A DNA stretch of 64,000 nt from Flavobacterium sp. KACC 22761 (GTDB lineage: Bacteria; Bacteroidota; Bacteroidia; Flavobacteriales; Flavobacteriaceae). The notes below the pieces were generated by a model. That model made no database searches, had not been told where the DNA came from, and saw nothing but the letters and a program-made list of their open reading frames with translations. Positions 34,988-43,474 of the stretch are shown one piece after another. Location of the stretch: NCBI RefSeq assembly GCF_034058155.1, contig NZ_CP139148.1, positions 1,426,001 to 1,490,000 on the forward strand, read 5' to 3'. Position 1 is the first letter of the stretch, and every line of letters starts with the position of its first letter. Both the position numbers and the translations under genes were made by a program.

Positions 34988-35641
34988 ATGACTTTTTCAG
35001 AAGAAAACTACTTAAAATCAATCTATCACTTGACTGCCGCTTTGGAAACCGAAGTCAGCACAAATGCTATTGCAGAAATCATGGAAACAAAGGCTTCCTC
35101 TGTAACAGATATGCTTAAAAAGCTTGCAGAGAAAGATTTGGTTAATTATAAAAAATACCAAGGCGTTTCATTGACCGAAAATGGAAAATTGGCCGCAAAA
35201 ATGATTGTGAGAAAACACCGCCTTTGGGAAGTTTTTTTAGTTGAAAAACTAAATTTCAGTTGGGATGAAGTGCATGAAATTGCAGAGCAATTGGAACACA
35301 TCAAATCGGAACAATTAATTAATCGCTTAGATGATTTTTTAGGAAATCCGACTGAAGATCCACATGGCGATCCAATTCCAGATGCAAACGGAAGAATCAT
35401 CAAAATCGAAAAACATCTTTTATCTGAATTGGAAGAAAATCAAACCGGAGTTTGTGTAGGTGTTAAGGACACTTCTTCAGAATTTTTAAAGTATCTGGAC
35501 AAGCAAGAAATTGCTTTAGGCTCTAAAATCGAGTTTTTATCTAAAGAATCTTTTGATTTATCGGTCCGAATTAAAGTAAATGAAAGAGAATTGTCAATTT
35601 CAAATAAAATAGCATCAAACTTGTTTGTAAAACTGGTTTAA
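34988..35641 (+). CDS. mntR: DtxR/MntR family metal-dependent repressor
   Basis: This 217-residue protein begins MTFSEENYLKSIYHL, the DtxR-family start, followed by the winged helix (TNAIAEIMETKASSVTDMLKKLAEKDLVNYKKYQGVSLTENG). The dimerisation/metal domain has conserved metal residues (VRKHRLWEVFLVEKL..HEIAEQLEHIKS, GDPHGDPIP). A C-terminal FeoA-like SH3 domain follows (residues about 140-217). The position just after NRAMP suggests it controls Mn uptake. It ends in a 4-base overlap with the convergent gene. Confidence 0.88.
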   Translation: MTFSEENYLKSIYHLTAALETEVSTNAIAEIMETKASSVTDMLKKLAEKDLVNYKKYQGVSLTENGKLAAKMIVRKHRLWEVFLVEKLNFSWDEVHEIAEQLEHIKSEQLINRLDDFLGNPTEDPHGDPIPDANGRIIKIEKHLLSELEENQTGVCVGVKDTSSEFLKYLDKQEIALGSKIEFLSKESFDLSVRIKVNERELSISNKIASNLFVKLV

Positions 35642-36126
35642 AGAATCTTTTTTGTCTTTAAAAAATCTAAATTGACAAATCGTTTTTCTAGATAGTGGAT
35701 CAATTTGTCTGCCCTATTCAACGTTAACAAGTTTACTTTTATTCGTTTTTTGTCTTTTGAATTTGTTTCAATGTAAAGCACAAAATGATTAACATGATAG
35801 CCTTTTATTTCACTAAATTCTAAAGTGCGCGTAATAAATGCATTTTTTGAAACAATAACATTTTTTTTTAGTATAATCTTTTTGCTAAAAACGGCTATAA
35901 TTAAAATAGTTCCCGAAATAATTATAGCAAGTATAATTAATGGAGTTAAGTAAAACAGATAATTTGTAGAACTACATGCATCATACAATTTTGACGCAAA
36001 AGAATCCTCTGGCAAAGAAATAAAAGGAATGACGAATAGACCAATTAAAGCGATTATCAATGAAATTGTAAAAAAAGTAATAAAGGCTTTTAATCGATCT
36101 GACACACCAAAAACATTCCCTCTCAT
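35638..36126 (-). CDS. unknown membrane protein, PH-domain-like C-terminus
   Basis: The 162-residue product has two hydrophobic segments (about residues 14-36 and 55-80) followed by a soluble part. That part has alternating strands (KKIILKKNVIVSKNAFITRTLEFSEIKGYHV..NHFVLYIETN..KRIKVNLL) and a final helix (NRADKLIHYLEKRF), the pattern of small bacterial PH-like domains. I do not recognise a function. It overlaps the 3' end of mntR by 4 bases in opposite direction. The reading is AT-rich but looks like a real gene. Confidence 0.6.
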   Translation of the reverse strand: MRGNVFGVSDRLKAFITFFTISLIIALIGLFVIPFISLPEDSFASKLYDACSSTNYLFYLTPLIILAIIISGTILIIAVFSKKIILKKNVIVSKNAFITRTLEFSEIKGYHVNHFVLYIETNSKDKKRIKVNLLTLNRADKLIHYLEKRFVNLDFLKTKKIL

Positions 36127-36201
36127 TATTTTTTATTTAAACCAATACAAAAATAATTGATTTTTCTTACAAAAAAATAATCAGAAGTTATTTTAACAAT
36201 T

Positions 36202-36600
36202 TTACAATAGTCCTTTCTCGACCATTTCAAGCATTACTGGCGAAGCGTTTTTAAATGTTGGAGGTTGTTCAATAATACTTCCTGCATTTTTCTTGTTTAC
36301 CTTGAAAGTCAAATCATTAACTGTTGTAAACAAAAGTGCCGTAAGAAACGGTTTCTTGATATAAGATCCTAAAATCAACAAAGCTTCATCTAAAGAATGA
36401 AAACTTTCAATTTCTTCGGTTTTATAACGCGTTGTTAGCGAGATTGACATTGTATCATCTTCATTCAAAACCAATCTAAAATAGATGTTTTTGATTTCGG
36501 TGTCGCCCATTGTTTTTGCCAAAGTCAGCTTTGCGAAAGTGCCGCTTTGAATGCTTTCTTTAACTCGTTCACAAAAAAGGGTGAATATTGGTTCGTACAT
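36202..36600 (-). CDS. conserved hypothetical protein
   Basis: This 132-residue soluble protein starts MYEPIFTLFCERVKESIQSG and has no signal peptide or membrane segment. Alternating strands around residues 20-100 (FAKLTLAKTMGDTEIKNIYFRLV, TMSISLTTRYKTEEI, DLTFKVNKK) suggest a mixed alpha/beta fold. I recognise no catalytic motif. It stands alone, with a repeat block behind its start and an unknown membrane gene downstream. Confidence 0.7.
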   Translation of the reverse strand: MYEPIFTLFCERVKESIQSGTFAKLTLAKTMGDTEIKNIYFRLVLNEDDTMSISLTTRYKTEEIESFHSLDEALLILGSYIKKPFLTALLFTTVNDLTFKVNKKNAGSIIEQPPTFKNASPVMLEMVEKGLL

Positions 36601-36604
36601 TTTT

Positions 36605-36742
36605 TTTAAGATTCTAAGTTGCTAAGATACTAAGGTTCTAAGTTTTTAACCTTTGTCTAATATTATAACGCAAAGCTACGCAAAGATTTAAATAAAATTT
36701 TCTTTGCGACTTTGTGTTATCTTCATGTGACTTTGCGGAATA
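36605..36742. repeat. mixed word-repeat region
   Basis: One arm of CTAAG words (36613-36641) is followed by a pair of CAAAG/CTTTG arms (about 36668-36688 and 36703-36737). Two of the window's repeat families lie side by side in this 145-base gap between the genes at 36202 and 36746. Confidence 0.6.
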
Positions 36743-36745
36743 ACT

Positions 36746-37528
36746 TTATTTCCCTGTAAATTCAGCTTTACGTTTTTCTAAAAAGGCTGTTGTTCCTTCT
36801 TTAAAATCTTGAGTTCCGAAACATTCTCCAAATGATTTTATTTCGGTATCAAAACCATTTTTGCCATCCTTGAAATTAGCGTTTATTGATTTTATTGCTT
36901 TTCCGATTGCAAAAGGCGCATTTTTAATGATTTTTTGAGCAATTACTTTTGTAAATGATAAAAGCTCTTCTTGAGGCACAACATGATTTACCAAACCGTA
37001 CTCTTTTGCTTGTTCGGCAGTAATCATTGCCGCCGTCATGATCATTTCCATCGCACGACCTTTACCAACTAATTGTGGCAAGCGCTGTGTCCCTCCATAT
37101 CCAGGAATTAATCCTAGAGTAACTTCCGGAAGTCCCATTTTTGCATTGTCTGAAGCAATTCTAAAATGACAAGCCATTGCCAATTCTAATCCGCCTCCTA
37201 ATGCAAATCCGTTAACGGCTGCAATAACAGGTTTTTTAAGTCCTTCTATAAAATCAAAAAGTGATTCTTGTCCTTCGGCTGCTAATTGTGCTCCTTCAAC
37301 AACAGTATAATTGGCAAATTCTGAAATATCTGCTCCGGCAACAAATGCTTTTTCTCCGCTTCCGGTCAAAATTATAACTCGGACATCATCATTCTTGCTT
37401 AACAATTTAATTGCATCGCTCAAGTCACTAATTGTTTCCTTGTTTAAAGCATTTAATTTTGCTGGTCTATTAATCGTAATTGTTGCAATTCTCTCCTCTA
37501 TTGCAATTAAGATATTTTCGTAGTTCAT
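36746..37528 (-). CDS. enoyl-CoA hydratase/isomerase family protein
   Basis: The protein is 260 residues from the ATG at 37528 (MNYENILIAIEERIATI); a longer frame to 37654 overlaps the kinase gene and is not supported. Crotonase motifs: SGEKAFVAGADISEF (oxyanion hole), GFALGGGLELAMACHFRIAS, and GLIPGYGGTQRLPQLVGKGRAMEMI with the catalytic glutamate region LPEVTLG. It hydrates or isomerises enoyl-CoA in fatty-acid or amino-acid breakdown. The start lies 10 bases after the histidine kinase gene, so they are co-transcribed, an odd partnership. Confidence 0.9.
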   Translation of the reverse strand: MNYENILIAIEERIATITINRPAKLNALNKETISDLSDAIKLLSKNDDVRVIILTGSGEKAFVAGADISEFANYTVVEGAQLAAEGQESLFDFIEGLKKPVIAAVNGFALGGGLELAMACHFRIASDNAKMGLPEVTLGLIPGYGGTQRLPQLVGKGRAMEMIMTAAMITAEQAKEYGLVNHVVPQEELLSFTKVIAQKIIKNAPFAIGKAIKSINANFKDGKNGFDTEIKSFGECFGTQDFKEGTTAFLEKRKAEFTGK

Positions 37529-37538
37529 GACACTGATT

Positions 37539-39029
37539 TTATGAGTTTGTGATTGGTAACGAAACTGTAAAAGTCGTTCCTTTTCCGTATGTTGATTCAA
37601 AGGTAATTGTTCCTTTGTAATTTTCGATGATGTTTTTGATAATTCCAAGTCCAAGTCCCATACCGCTGGTTTTGGTAGTAAATTTAGGCTCGAAGATTCG
37701 GCCGATATCTTGTTTCTGAATTCCGATTCCGTTGTCTTTTACATCAATTTCAACATGATCATTTCGTCTTTTTATTGATACAACAATCGATTTCTGAAAC
37801 TGATTCTCTGAAATTGCCTGAGTAGCGTTTTTAACCAAATTGGTAATGACACGTATTAATTGCGTACGATCCATTTTGGAAATGATTTCTTCTTCTTCTT
37901 TTTCAAAAGAAATGTATTCTTCGTTAAAGATATCCAAAGCCAATTCAACAACCTCAACGACATTCAAAGTTTCGTTTTGCTGCGCTGGCATTGAAGCAAA
38001 GTTCGAAAACGCCGAAGCAACAGCTGTCATCGTATCGATTTGTTGAATTAAAGTCTCCGAATAATCATTCATTTTCTGTTTTACATCGGGATCATTTGGA
38101 TCAAATTTTCTTTGGAAACTCTGAACCGTCAAACGCATCGGCGTAAGCGGATTTTTGATTTCATGCGCGACTTGTTTTGCCATTTCGCGCCAAGCTTCTT
38201 CACGTTCACTTTGTGCTAATTTGATAGCACTGGTTTCTAATTTGTCCACCATTCCGTTATACGCTTTTATCAAGAAGTTGACTTCTTTGCTGTTTGCTTC
38301 TAAAACAATTTTCTCGTTTTTCTGATCCAAATTAGTTTCTTCCAAACGATCTGAAATGGTTTTTAATGATTTTGTAATATAAGTTGAAAGCAAATAGGCC
38401 AGTCCAAAAGCCACAATCAGCATAAAAGAATAGACTTGGCTTAAACGAATCAAGAAAGTATTCAACTCATTATCGTAATAACCATCATCTTCCAAATAAG
38501 GAAGATTTAAAATTCCGAGCGGTTTGAATTTTTCGTCTTTAATTAAACTATATGAAGATCGGTTTTTAACTCCATCAATCGTTTTGATATCAACAAATCG
38601 CTTTTCGATAGAAGAACGAACGAGTTTTAATATATATTCTGGAATTGGTGGTGGCGCTTTATCAACAGCAAAAGACTCTTTTGAAGATTTTAAGAGTTTT
38701 CCGTCGAGACTGTAAATATTGATTTCAATTTTATGAATCTGAGCTAATTCGTGGATTTTATCTTTAAAGATCAAATCTAGATTTTGAGTTTTTAGCGGAT
38801 ATGTTGTAGTCGAAAGCACATAATTGATGTGTTCTTTTACCGCATTTTCTTTTCGTTCTAAACGCTCCTGATGGTATTCTTTCGCCTCGGTTTTAAACTG
38901 AATAATCGAAATCGAAGCCAATAAAAAAGATGCCACAACAATCAATACAATCATCGACAGGAATATCCTGGTACGAAGCGATAGCATTGACATTTTGAAG
39001 TTGTTTAGCATAATTTTCTTTTTTGCCAC
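37539..39029 (-). CDS. membrane sensor histidine kinase (NtrY-like)
   Basis: The 496-residue kinase has a first membrane segment (about residues 20-43), a periplasmic sensor loop of about 150 residues, a second membrane segment (about 195-220) and a HAMP-like linker. The H-box is AHEIKNPLTPM, then N-box NLVKNATQAI and G-boxes DNGIGI and GMGLGLGI. The NPLTPM H-box is typical of NtrY-like kinases. No response regulator gene lies next to it. The precise start is uncertain: M7 (MLNNFKM) or M13 would also keep the first membrane segment. Confidence 0.92.
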   Translation of the reverse strand: MAKKKIMLNNFKMSMLSLRTRIFLSMIVLIVVASFLLASISIIQFKTEAKEYHQERLERKENAVKEHINYVLSTTTYPLKTQNLDLIFKDKIHELAQIHKIEINIYSLDGKLLKSSKESFAVDKAPPPIPEYILKLVRSSIEKRFVDIKTIDGVKNRSSYSLIKDEKFKPLGILNLPYLEDDGYYDNELNTFLIRLSQVYSFMLIVAFGLAYLLSTYITKSLKTISDRLEETNLDQKNEKIVLEANSKEVNFLIKAYNGMVDKLETSAIKLAQSEREEAWREMAKQVAHEIKNPLTPMRLTVQSFQRKFDPNDPDVKQKMNDYSETLIQQIDTMTAVASAFSNFASMPAQQNETLNVVEVVELALDIFNEEYISFEKEEEEIISKMDRTQLIRVITNLVKNATQAISENQFQKSIVVSIKRRNDHVEIDVKDNGIGIQKQDIGRIFEPKFTTKTSGMGLGLGIIKNIIENYKGTITFESTYGKGTTFTVSLPITNS

Positions 39030-39181
39030 GAATTACACGAATTTACGCTAATTATTTTTTTCTGCCACAGATTAAAATGATTAATGGGATTATACGCAAC
39101 GCTAAAAAATCATTAAAGTACTTTTAATCTGTGGCAAAAAATTATAAAATTTAATTCGTGCTAATTTGTGAAATTCGTGGC
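39025..39181. repeat. nested composite palindrome (ATTCGTGGC outside, TCTGTGGC inside)
   Basis: The outer arms GCCACGAATTACACGAATTT.. (39025-39049) and ..TTTGTGAAATTCGTGGC (39160-39181) enclose inner arms GCCACAGATTAAAATGATTA (39064-39086) and ..ACTTTTAATCTGTGGC (39111-39135). Both arms end in the word GTGGC but differ beside it. The words are shared with 28457-28614 and 40955-41028. Confidence 0.85.
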
Positions 39182-39188
39182 AACCTCT

Positions 39189-39737
39189 TTATTTTTTTTC
39201 TCGAATGCGCTTATAAAAACGGAATCCCAGCATAATTAAAACCGAGAATAAAATAATTCCGATTACGCCGAAAATCCAGTCGATGGCACTTTTTAAAACT
39301 ACTAAAAAGACAACAGCAAACAAAATAATCGTTGCGCCTTCGTTCCATAAACGCATGAAATTATTCGAATATTTCACCTCATCATTTTGCAATTGCTTAA
39401 AAATCTGATGGCATTTTCCGTGATATAAATATAAAAGGAAAACGAAACATAATTTTACGTGCATCCAAGATTGTGTAAGCCAAATATGTCCTGCTTCTGT
39501 AAAAAACAGCATCCAAAAAGCAAAGATACTTGCCAAAACCGCCGATGGCCATGTAATAATGTACCACAAACGGTAGGCCATAATTTTGTATTGCGCCTGT
39601 AGAATTTCTTTTTCTGGCGAAGGTTTTTCACTGGCTTCAATTTGATAAACAAACAAACGCACAATATAAAATAAACCAGCAAACCAAGTAATCACAAAAA
39701 TGAGGTGCAGTGATTTTAGATAGTTATAGTATTCCAT
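39189..39737 (-). CDS. hemJ: protoporphyrinogen oxidase HemJ
   Basis: The 182-residue membrane protein has the HemJ (UPF0093/CopD-like) start YLKSLHLIFVITWFAGLFYIVRLFVY and RLWYIITWPSAVLASI. There are four or five membrane segments and a conserved lysine in the SWMHVKLCFVFLLYLYHGK stretch. It oxidises protoporphyrinogen IX to protoporphyrin IX, the step before iron insertion by the ferrochelatase encoded just upstream. It replaces the HemG and HemY enzymes, of which none is seen. The spacer to hemH is a repeat. Confidence 0.93.
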   Translation of the reverse strand: MEYYNYLKSLHLIFVITWFAGLFYIVRLFVYQIEASEKPSPEKEILQAQYKIMAYRLWYIITWPSAVLASIFAFWMLFFTEAGHIWLTQSWMHVKLCFVFLLYLYHGKCHQIFKQLQNDEVKYSNNFMRLWNEGATIILFAVVFLVVLKSAIDWIFGVIGIILFSVLIMLGFRFYKRIREKK

Positions 39738-39745
39738 TATTTTTT

Positions 39746-39816
39746 GTTTCAGGTTTCAGGTTTCAGGTTTCAAGTTAATCAACTTTGAGAAAAACTTGAA
39801 ACTTTAAACCTGAAAC
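39746..39816. repeat. 7-base tandem words forming a palindrome
   Basis: GTTTCAGGTTTCAGGTTTCA.. (unit TTTCAGG, at least three copies, 39746-39776) faces CTTGAAACTTTAAACCTGAA.. (39795-39816). It lies between hemJ and hemH. Confidence 0.75.
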
Positions 39817-39821
39817 AAATT

Positions 39822-40835
39822 TTATTTAGCCCAATCATTAATCCAGTTAGAAACCGTTTGGCACCATTCGTCATCATCATTCAAACAAGGAATTGCCAAG
39901 AACTCTTCTCCTCCTTTTGCTTCAAAATCTTCTTTGGCGCGCATGGCGATTTCTTCTAAAGTTTCTAAACAATCGGAAACGAAAGCCGGAGTAACAACTG
40001 CTAATTTTTTAATTCCTTTTGCAGGCATATTATCAATTTCAACATCTGTGTAAGGTTCTAGCCATTTGTCTCCTGCTAAACGAGATTGGAAAGTCAAACT
40101 GTATTTGTCTTCAGGAAGTCCTAATAATTTAACGACTTGTCTTGTTGTTTCATAACACTGGTGACGGTAGCAGAATTCATGTGCCGGAGATGGCGTGTTA
40201 CAGCAAGAACCGTCAATTTTACAATGTGATTTTGTCACGTCCGTTTTGCGAATATGGCGCTCTGGAATTCCGTGGTATGAAAACAATAAATGATCATATT
40301 CAAATCCAACTAAATGTTTCTGAATAGAATCTGCTAAGTTTTTGATGTAATCCGGTTTGTTGTAAAATGCCGGAACATCTGTAAATTTCATGTGCGGGAA
40401 TTTCTTCTTGCGAATTTCTTCTGCTTTAACCAAAATAGTCAAAGTTGAAGCCATTGCATATTGCGGATATAAAGGAAAAAGCATTACATCTGTAACTCCT
40501 TTATCGCTCAATTCTTGAAGTCCTTTTTCGATTGTCATACTTCCGTAACGCATTGCCAAAGAAACGGGAACATTTACTAAAGGCTGTACTTTTTGCTGCA
40601 TTCTTTCTGAAAGAACCACTAATGGAGACCCTTCTTCCCACCAGATTTTTGAATATGCGTGCGCAGATTCTTCTGGCCTTTTTCTTAAAATAATTCCTCG
40701 AACTAATAATGCTCTTAATAAATACGGAACGTCAATCACGTATTTATCCATTAAAAATTCATCTAAATAAGGTTTAACATCTTTTGGAGTTGGACTGTCT
40801 GGAGAACCTAAGTTTACTAATAATACGCCTTTCAT
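39822..40835 (-). CDS. hemH: ferrochelatase
   Basis: The 337-residue enzyme inserts Fe(II) into protoporphyrin IX, the last step of protoheme synthesis. Family motifs: MKGVLLVNLGSPDSPTPKDV at the start, SYHGIPERHIRKTD with the conserved histidine, and SRLAGDKWLEPYTD. It has a run of cysteines (CKIDGSCCNTPSPAHEFCYRHQCYE) that occurs in other ferrochelatases of this group and could hold a cluster. Next to hemJ on the same strand, away from the hemA operon. Confidence 0.95.
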   Translation of the reverse strand: MKGVLLVNLGSPDSPTPKDVKPYLDEFLMDKYVIDVPYLLRALLVRGIILRKRPEESAHAYSKIWWEEGSPLVVLSERMQQKVQPLVNVPVSLAMRYGSMTIEKGLQELSDKGVTDVMLFPLYPQYAMASTLTILVKAEEIRKKKFPHMKFTDVPAFYNKPDYIKNLADSIQKHLVGFEYDHLLFSYHGIPERHIRKTDVTKSHCKIDGSCCNTPSPAHEFCYRHQCYETTRQVVKLLGLPEDKYSLTFQSRLAGDKWLEPYTDVEIDNMPAKGIKKLAVVTPAFVSDCLETLEEIAMRAKEDFEAKGGEEFLAIPCLNDDDEWCQTVSNWINDWAK

Positions 40836-40954
40836 TATGTTTTTTGCTTTTAAGCTTTTTGTTTGTTTTTAAAAATTTCAGCAAAAGTAAACGCTGTACT
40901 TTATTCGAAATATGATAATTATTACTTTTTAATTATTGTAGAATATCTAAAATC

Positions 40955-41028
40955 AATTTCTCTCGCAGATTTGGGAGATTTAGCAGATTAAAAATTCGTG
41001 CTAATTAGTGAAATTAGTGGCAAACCCT
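40955..41028. repeat. single arms of the GTGGC and CAGATT word families
   Basis: Contains CGCAGATTTGGGAGATTTAG and GTGAAATTAGTGGC, words that resemble the composite palindromes elsewhere, but without a clear partner arm. It is the only structure in the 195-base gap between hemH and the AraC-type gene. Confidence 0.4.
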
Positions 41029-41030
41029 TT

Positions 41031-41906
41031 TTAAACATTCGCATTAATCGACATCAAATATTTTTTTGGTGTTGTTCCGAATTTCTTTTTGAATGCTGCT
41101 ATAAAATGACTTCCGGTGCTGTAGCCTATTTTCAATCCAACTTCGTTTACATTATATGATCCGCTATCTAGTAGTTTTCTAGCAAAATCCATTTTATAAT
41201 CGAAAAGAAAACCATAAACCGTATCGCCGTAAATTTGTTTGAAACCCATTTTAAGTTTTTTCAAATTTAAACCGATTTCATCTGCTAGTTCTTGTAATCC
41301 TGGCGGTTCGGCCATATTAGCGATTACAATTTCTTTGGCTTTTCTGATTTTCAAAACATTGTCTTCGTCAATCAAAAACGGACATTGTTCTGCATTCGGA
41401 TCTTCGGTTCTGTTAAAATACAAACTCAGTAATTCGTATCCTTTTCCTTTATAATAAAGATTTTTTATCGATGGATGAAGATTGTAATGAAACAACTGAC
41501 TCAAAACAATTGCCATCGACGGACTGATATTTCCTTCGTTATAATATTTCTTATCCTTATTGTCAGGACTTAAAAAAGTAATATAGTTGGCTTCGGCAGA
41601 AAATAATGCGTGAAATTTCTTGATTGAAACAATTACTGAAATCGCCCACGAGTTAGGAGCCAGCTCTAAATTTAGCGGCAATTCTTTCTGTGGATTGTAT
41701 AAAAGCAACGATTTTTCTTCTTTCAACTCTAAAGCATAATTGCCTTGATTGAATAAAAATTTTGCGTTTCCTTTTATCCCGAAGTGAAACTGTATCAGAC
41801 CAGTACCTATTATTTCGTGCTGTGCATAGAAAGATTCTGAACCATCATTTTGAAAACGAATCAGCGTAAAGTCGTCTTCAATTTTTATAACTTCTTGAGA
41901 ACTCAT
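41031..41906 (-). CDS. AraC family transcriptional regulator
   Basis: The 291-residue protein has an N-terminal ligand-type domain (about 1-185) and a C-terminal double helix-turn-helix (about 190-288). The AraC signature is present (LQELADEIGLNLKKLKMGFKQIYGDTVYGFLFDYKMDFARKLL..VNEVGLKIGYSTGSHFIAAFKKKFGTTPKKYL). The overall type is that of PchR-like regulators that answer to iron or siderophores. It is divergent from hemA, so heme genes are a possible target, but this is inference from position. Confidence 0.88.
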   Translation of the reverse strand: MSSQEVIKIEDDFTLIRFQNDGSESFYAQHEIIGTGLIQFHFGIKGNAKFLFNQGNYALELKEEKSLLLYNPQKELPLNLELAPNSWAISVIVSIKKFHALFSAEANYITFLSPDNKDKKYYNEGNISPSMAIVLSQLFHYNLHPSIKNLYYKGKGYELLSLYFNRTEDPNAEQCPFLIDEDNVLKIRKAKEIVIANMAEPPGLQELADEIGLNLKKLKMGFKQIYGDTVYGFLFDYKMDFARKLLDSGSYNVNEVGLKIGYSTGSHFIAAFKKKFGTTPKKYLMSINANV

Positions 41907-41952
41907 AGCGATATTTTTTTGAAACGAAAATCAAAACAAACTCAAAATGTTA

Positions 41953-41969
41953 TTTAGAACGACTCTAAA
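41953..41969. promoter_or_regulatory. palindrome in the AraC-hemA intergenic region, candidate operator
   Basis: TTTAGA-ACGAC-TCTAAA is an inverted repeat with perfect 6-base arms. It lies between divergent genes, 47 bases before the AraC start codon. It resembles both DtxR-type and Fur-type boxes, so the regulator is uncertain. Confidence 0.45.
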
Positions 41970-42101
41970 CTAATCACTTCAAATGAGTTGATTTTGCTAC
42001 AAAAGTAGTCCTTTTTACTCAAAAACACCTATTTAGGTTCAAAAAAACATACAGCGACATAAAAAGTACTTTTAGCGTTATTTTTATCGATGGTATAGTA
42101 A

Positions 42102-42109
42102 TAATTTTG
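42102..42109 (+). promoter_or_regulatory. -7 promoter box of hemA
   Basis: TAATTTTG matches TAnnTTTG, 24 bases before the ATG at 42134. Confidence 0.5.
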
Positions 42110-42133
42110 TTGCACTTTTATGAAAGTGAATTT

Positions 42134-43384
42134 ATGGAAAACAATAACGTACCGAAACACCTTTATTTTTACTCAGTTGGTCTGAGTTATAAAAAAGCTG
42201 ATGCTGAGGTCAGAGGTCAATTTAGTTTGGATGCAGTTGCGAAAACTCGCCTGCTGGAACAAGCTAAAAACGAGGGAATCGAAAGTTTAATAGTTACTTC
42301 AACTTGCAACAGAACCGAAATCTACGGTTTTGCTGAACATCCATTTCAATTAATAAAACTTATTTGCGATAATAGTAACGGATCTGTAGATGCTTTTCAA
42401 AAAGTAGGTTTCGTTTACAAAAATCAAGAAGCAATCAATCACTTATTTCGTGTAGGAACTGGTTTAGATAGTCAGATTTTAGGCGATTTTGAAATTATAT
42501 CTCAAATAAAAACCAGTTTTACGCATTCAAAATCAATGGGATTAGCCAATGCTTTTACAGAAAGACTGGTAAATGCGGTAATTCAGGCGAGCAAGAGAAT
42601 TAAAACAGAAACAGAAATAAGTTCTGGTGCTACTTCAGTTTCTTTTGCTTCGGTTCAATATATTCTGAAAAACGTTGAAGATATCAGCAACAAAAATATT
42701 TTACTTTTTGGAACTGGAAAAATCGGAAGAAATACCTGCGAGAATTTAGTAAAACATACTAAAAACGAGCACATCACTTTGATCAACAGAACTAAAGATA
42801 AAGCAGAGAAATTAGCAGGAAAATTAAATCTGATTGTTAAAGATTACTCTGAATTACATTTAGAACTTCAAAAAGCCGATGTCGTAGTTGTTGCAACTGG
42901 CGCGCAAAACCCAACGGTTGACAAAGCAATCTTAAATCTTAAAAAACCTTTGTTGATTCTGGATTTATCTATTCCGAAAAACGTTCATGAAAATGTTGAG
43001 GAATTAGAAGGTGTAACTTTAATTCACATGGATTATTTGTCTCAATTGACAGATGAAACACTGGAAAACAGAAAATTACACATTCCGGCTGCTGAAGCGA
43101 TCATCGAAGAAATCAAAGAAGAATTTGTTACTTGGATGAAAGGCAGAAAATTTGCTCCAACAATTAATGCTTTAAAAGAGAAATTAAACGCTATTAAAGC
43201 TTCTGAATTGGATTTTCAAAGCAAAAAAATCGCTGATTTTAATGAAGAGCAAGCTGAAATCATCAGTAACAGAATCATCCAGAAAATCACTACTCATTTT
43301 GCAAATCATTTAAAAGACGACGATACCATGGTTGATGAAAGCATCGAATGGATCGAAAAAGTCTTCAAAATAAAAGCATCTTAA
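42134..43384 (+). CDS. hemA: glutamyl-tRNA reductase
   Basis: The 416-residue enzyme reduces glutamyl-tRNA(Glu) to glutamate-1-semialdehyde, the committed step of tetrapyrrole synthesis by the C5 route. The catalytic cysteine is C58 in VTSTCNRTEIYG. The NADPH-binding site is LLFGTGKIGRNTCENL. A C-terminal dimerisation helix is present. The ATG at 42134 (MENNNVPKHL) is chosen, because an upstream TTG at 42107 lies inside the -7 box. It starts the hemA-hemC-hemD-hemE run. HemL is not in the window. Confidence 0.95.
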   Translation: MENNNVPKHLYFYSVGLSYKKADAEVRGQFSLDAVAKTRLLEQAKNEGIESLIVTSTCNRTEIYGFAEHPFQLIKLICDNSNGSVDAFQKVGFVYKNQEAINHLFRVGTGLDSQILGDFEIISQIKTSFTHSKSMGLANAFTERLVNAVIQASKRIKTETEISSGATSVSFASVQYILKNVEDISNKNILLFGTGKIGRNTCENLVKHTKNEHITLINRTKDKAEKLAGKLNLIVKDYSELHLELQKADVVVVATGAQNPTVDKAILNLKKPLLILDLSIPKNVHENVEELEGVTLIHMDYLSQLTDETLENRKLHIPAAEAIIEEIKEEFVTWMKGRKFAPTINALKEKLNAIKASELDFQSKKIADFNEEQAEIISNRIIQKITTHFANHLKDDDTMVDESIEWIEKVFKIKAS

Positions 43385-43390
43385 TTTTAG

Positions 43391-43459
43391 TTTTACCATT
43401 AAGATATTAAGAAAGTTAAGTTTCTAAACCTTAATTCACTTAATATCTTAATGGTAAAA
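43391..43459. repeat. perfect 21-base inverted repeat between hemA and hemC
   Basis: TTTTACCATTAAGATATTAA.. (43391-43411) and its exact complement ending ..TTAATGGTAAAA (43439-43459), with a 27-base spacer holding CTAAA and TTAAG words. All 21 positions match. It has no terminal T run, so it is not an ordinary terminator. Confidence 0.85.
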
Positions 43460-43474
43460 TTTTAATACAAAAAC

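Noticed and set aside
37529..37654. Extension of the enoyl-CoA hydratase to 37654
   Set aside because: The extra 42 residues overlap the kinase gene and do not resemble crotonases; the ATG at 37528 fits.
40836..42133. Riboswitch or leader peptide for the heme genes
   Set aside because: Searched by eye; no conserved riboswitch core or leader peptide is visible around the AraC gene, only the small palindrome at 41953.
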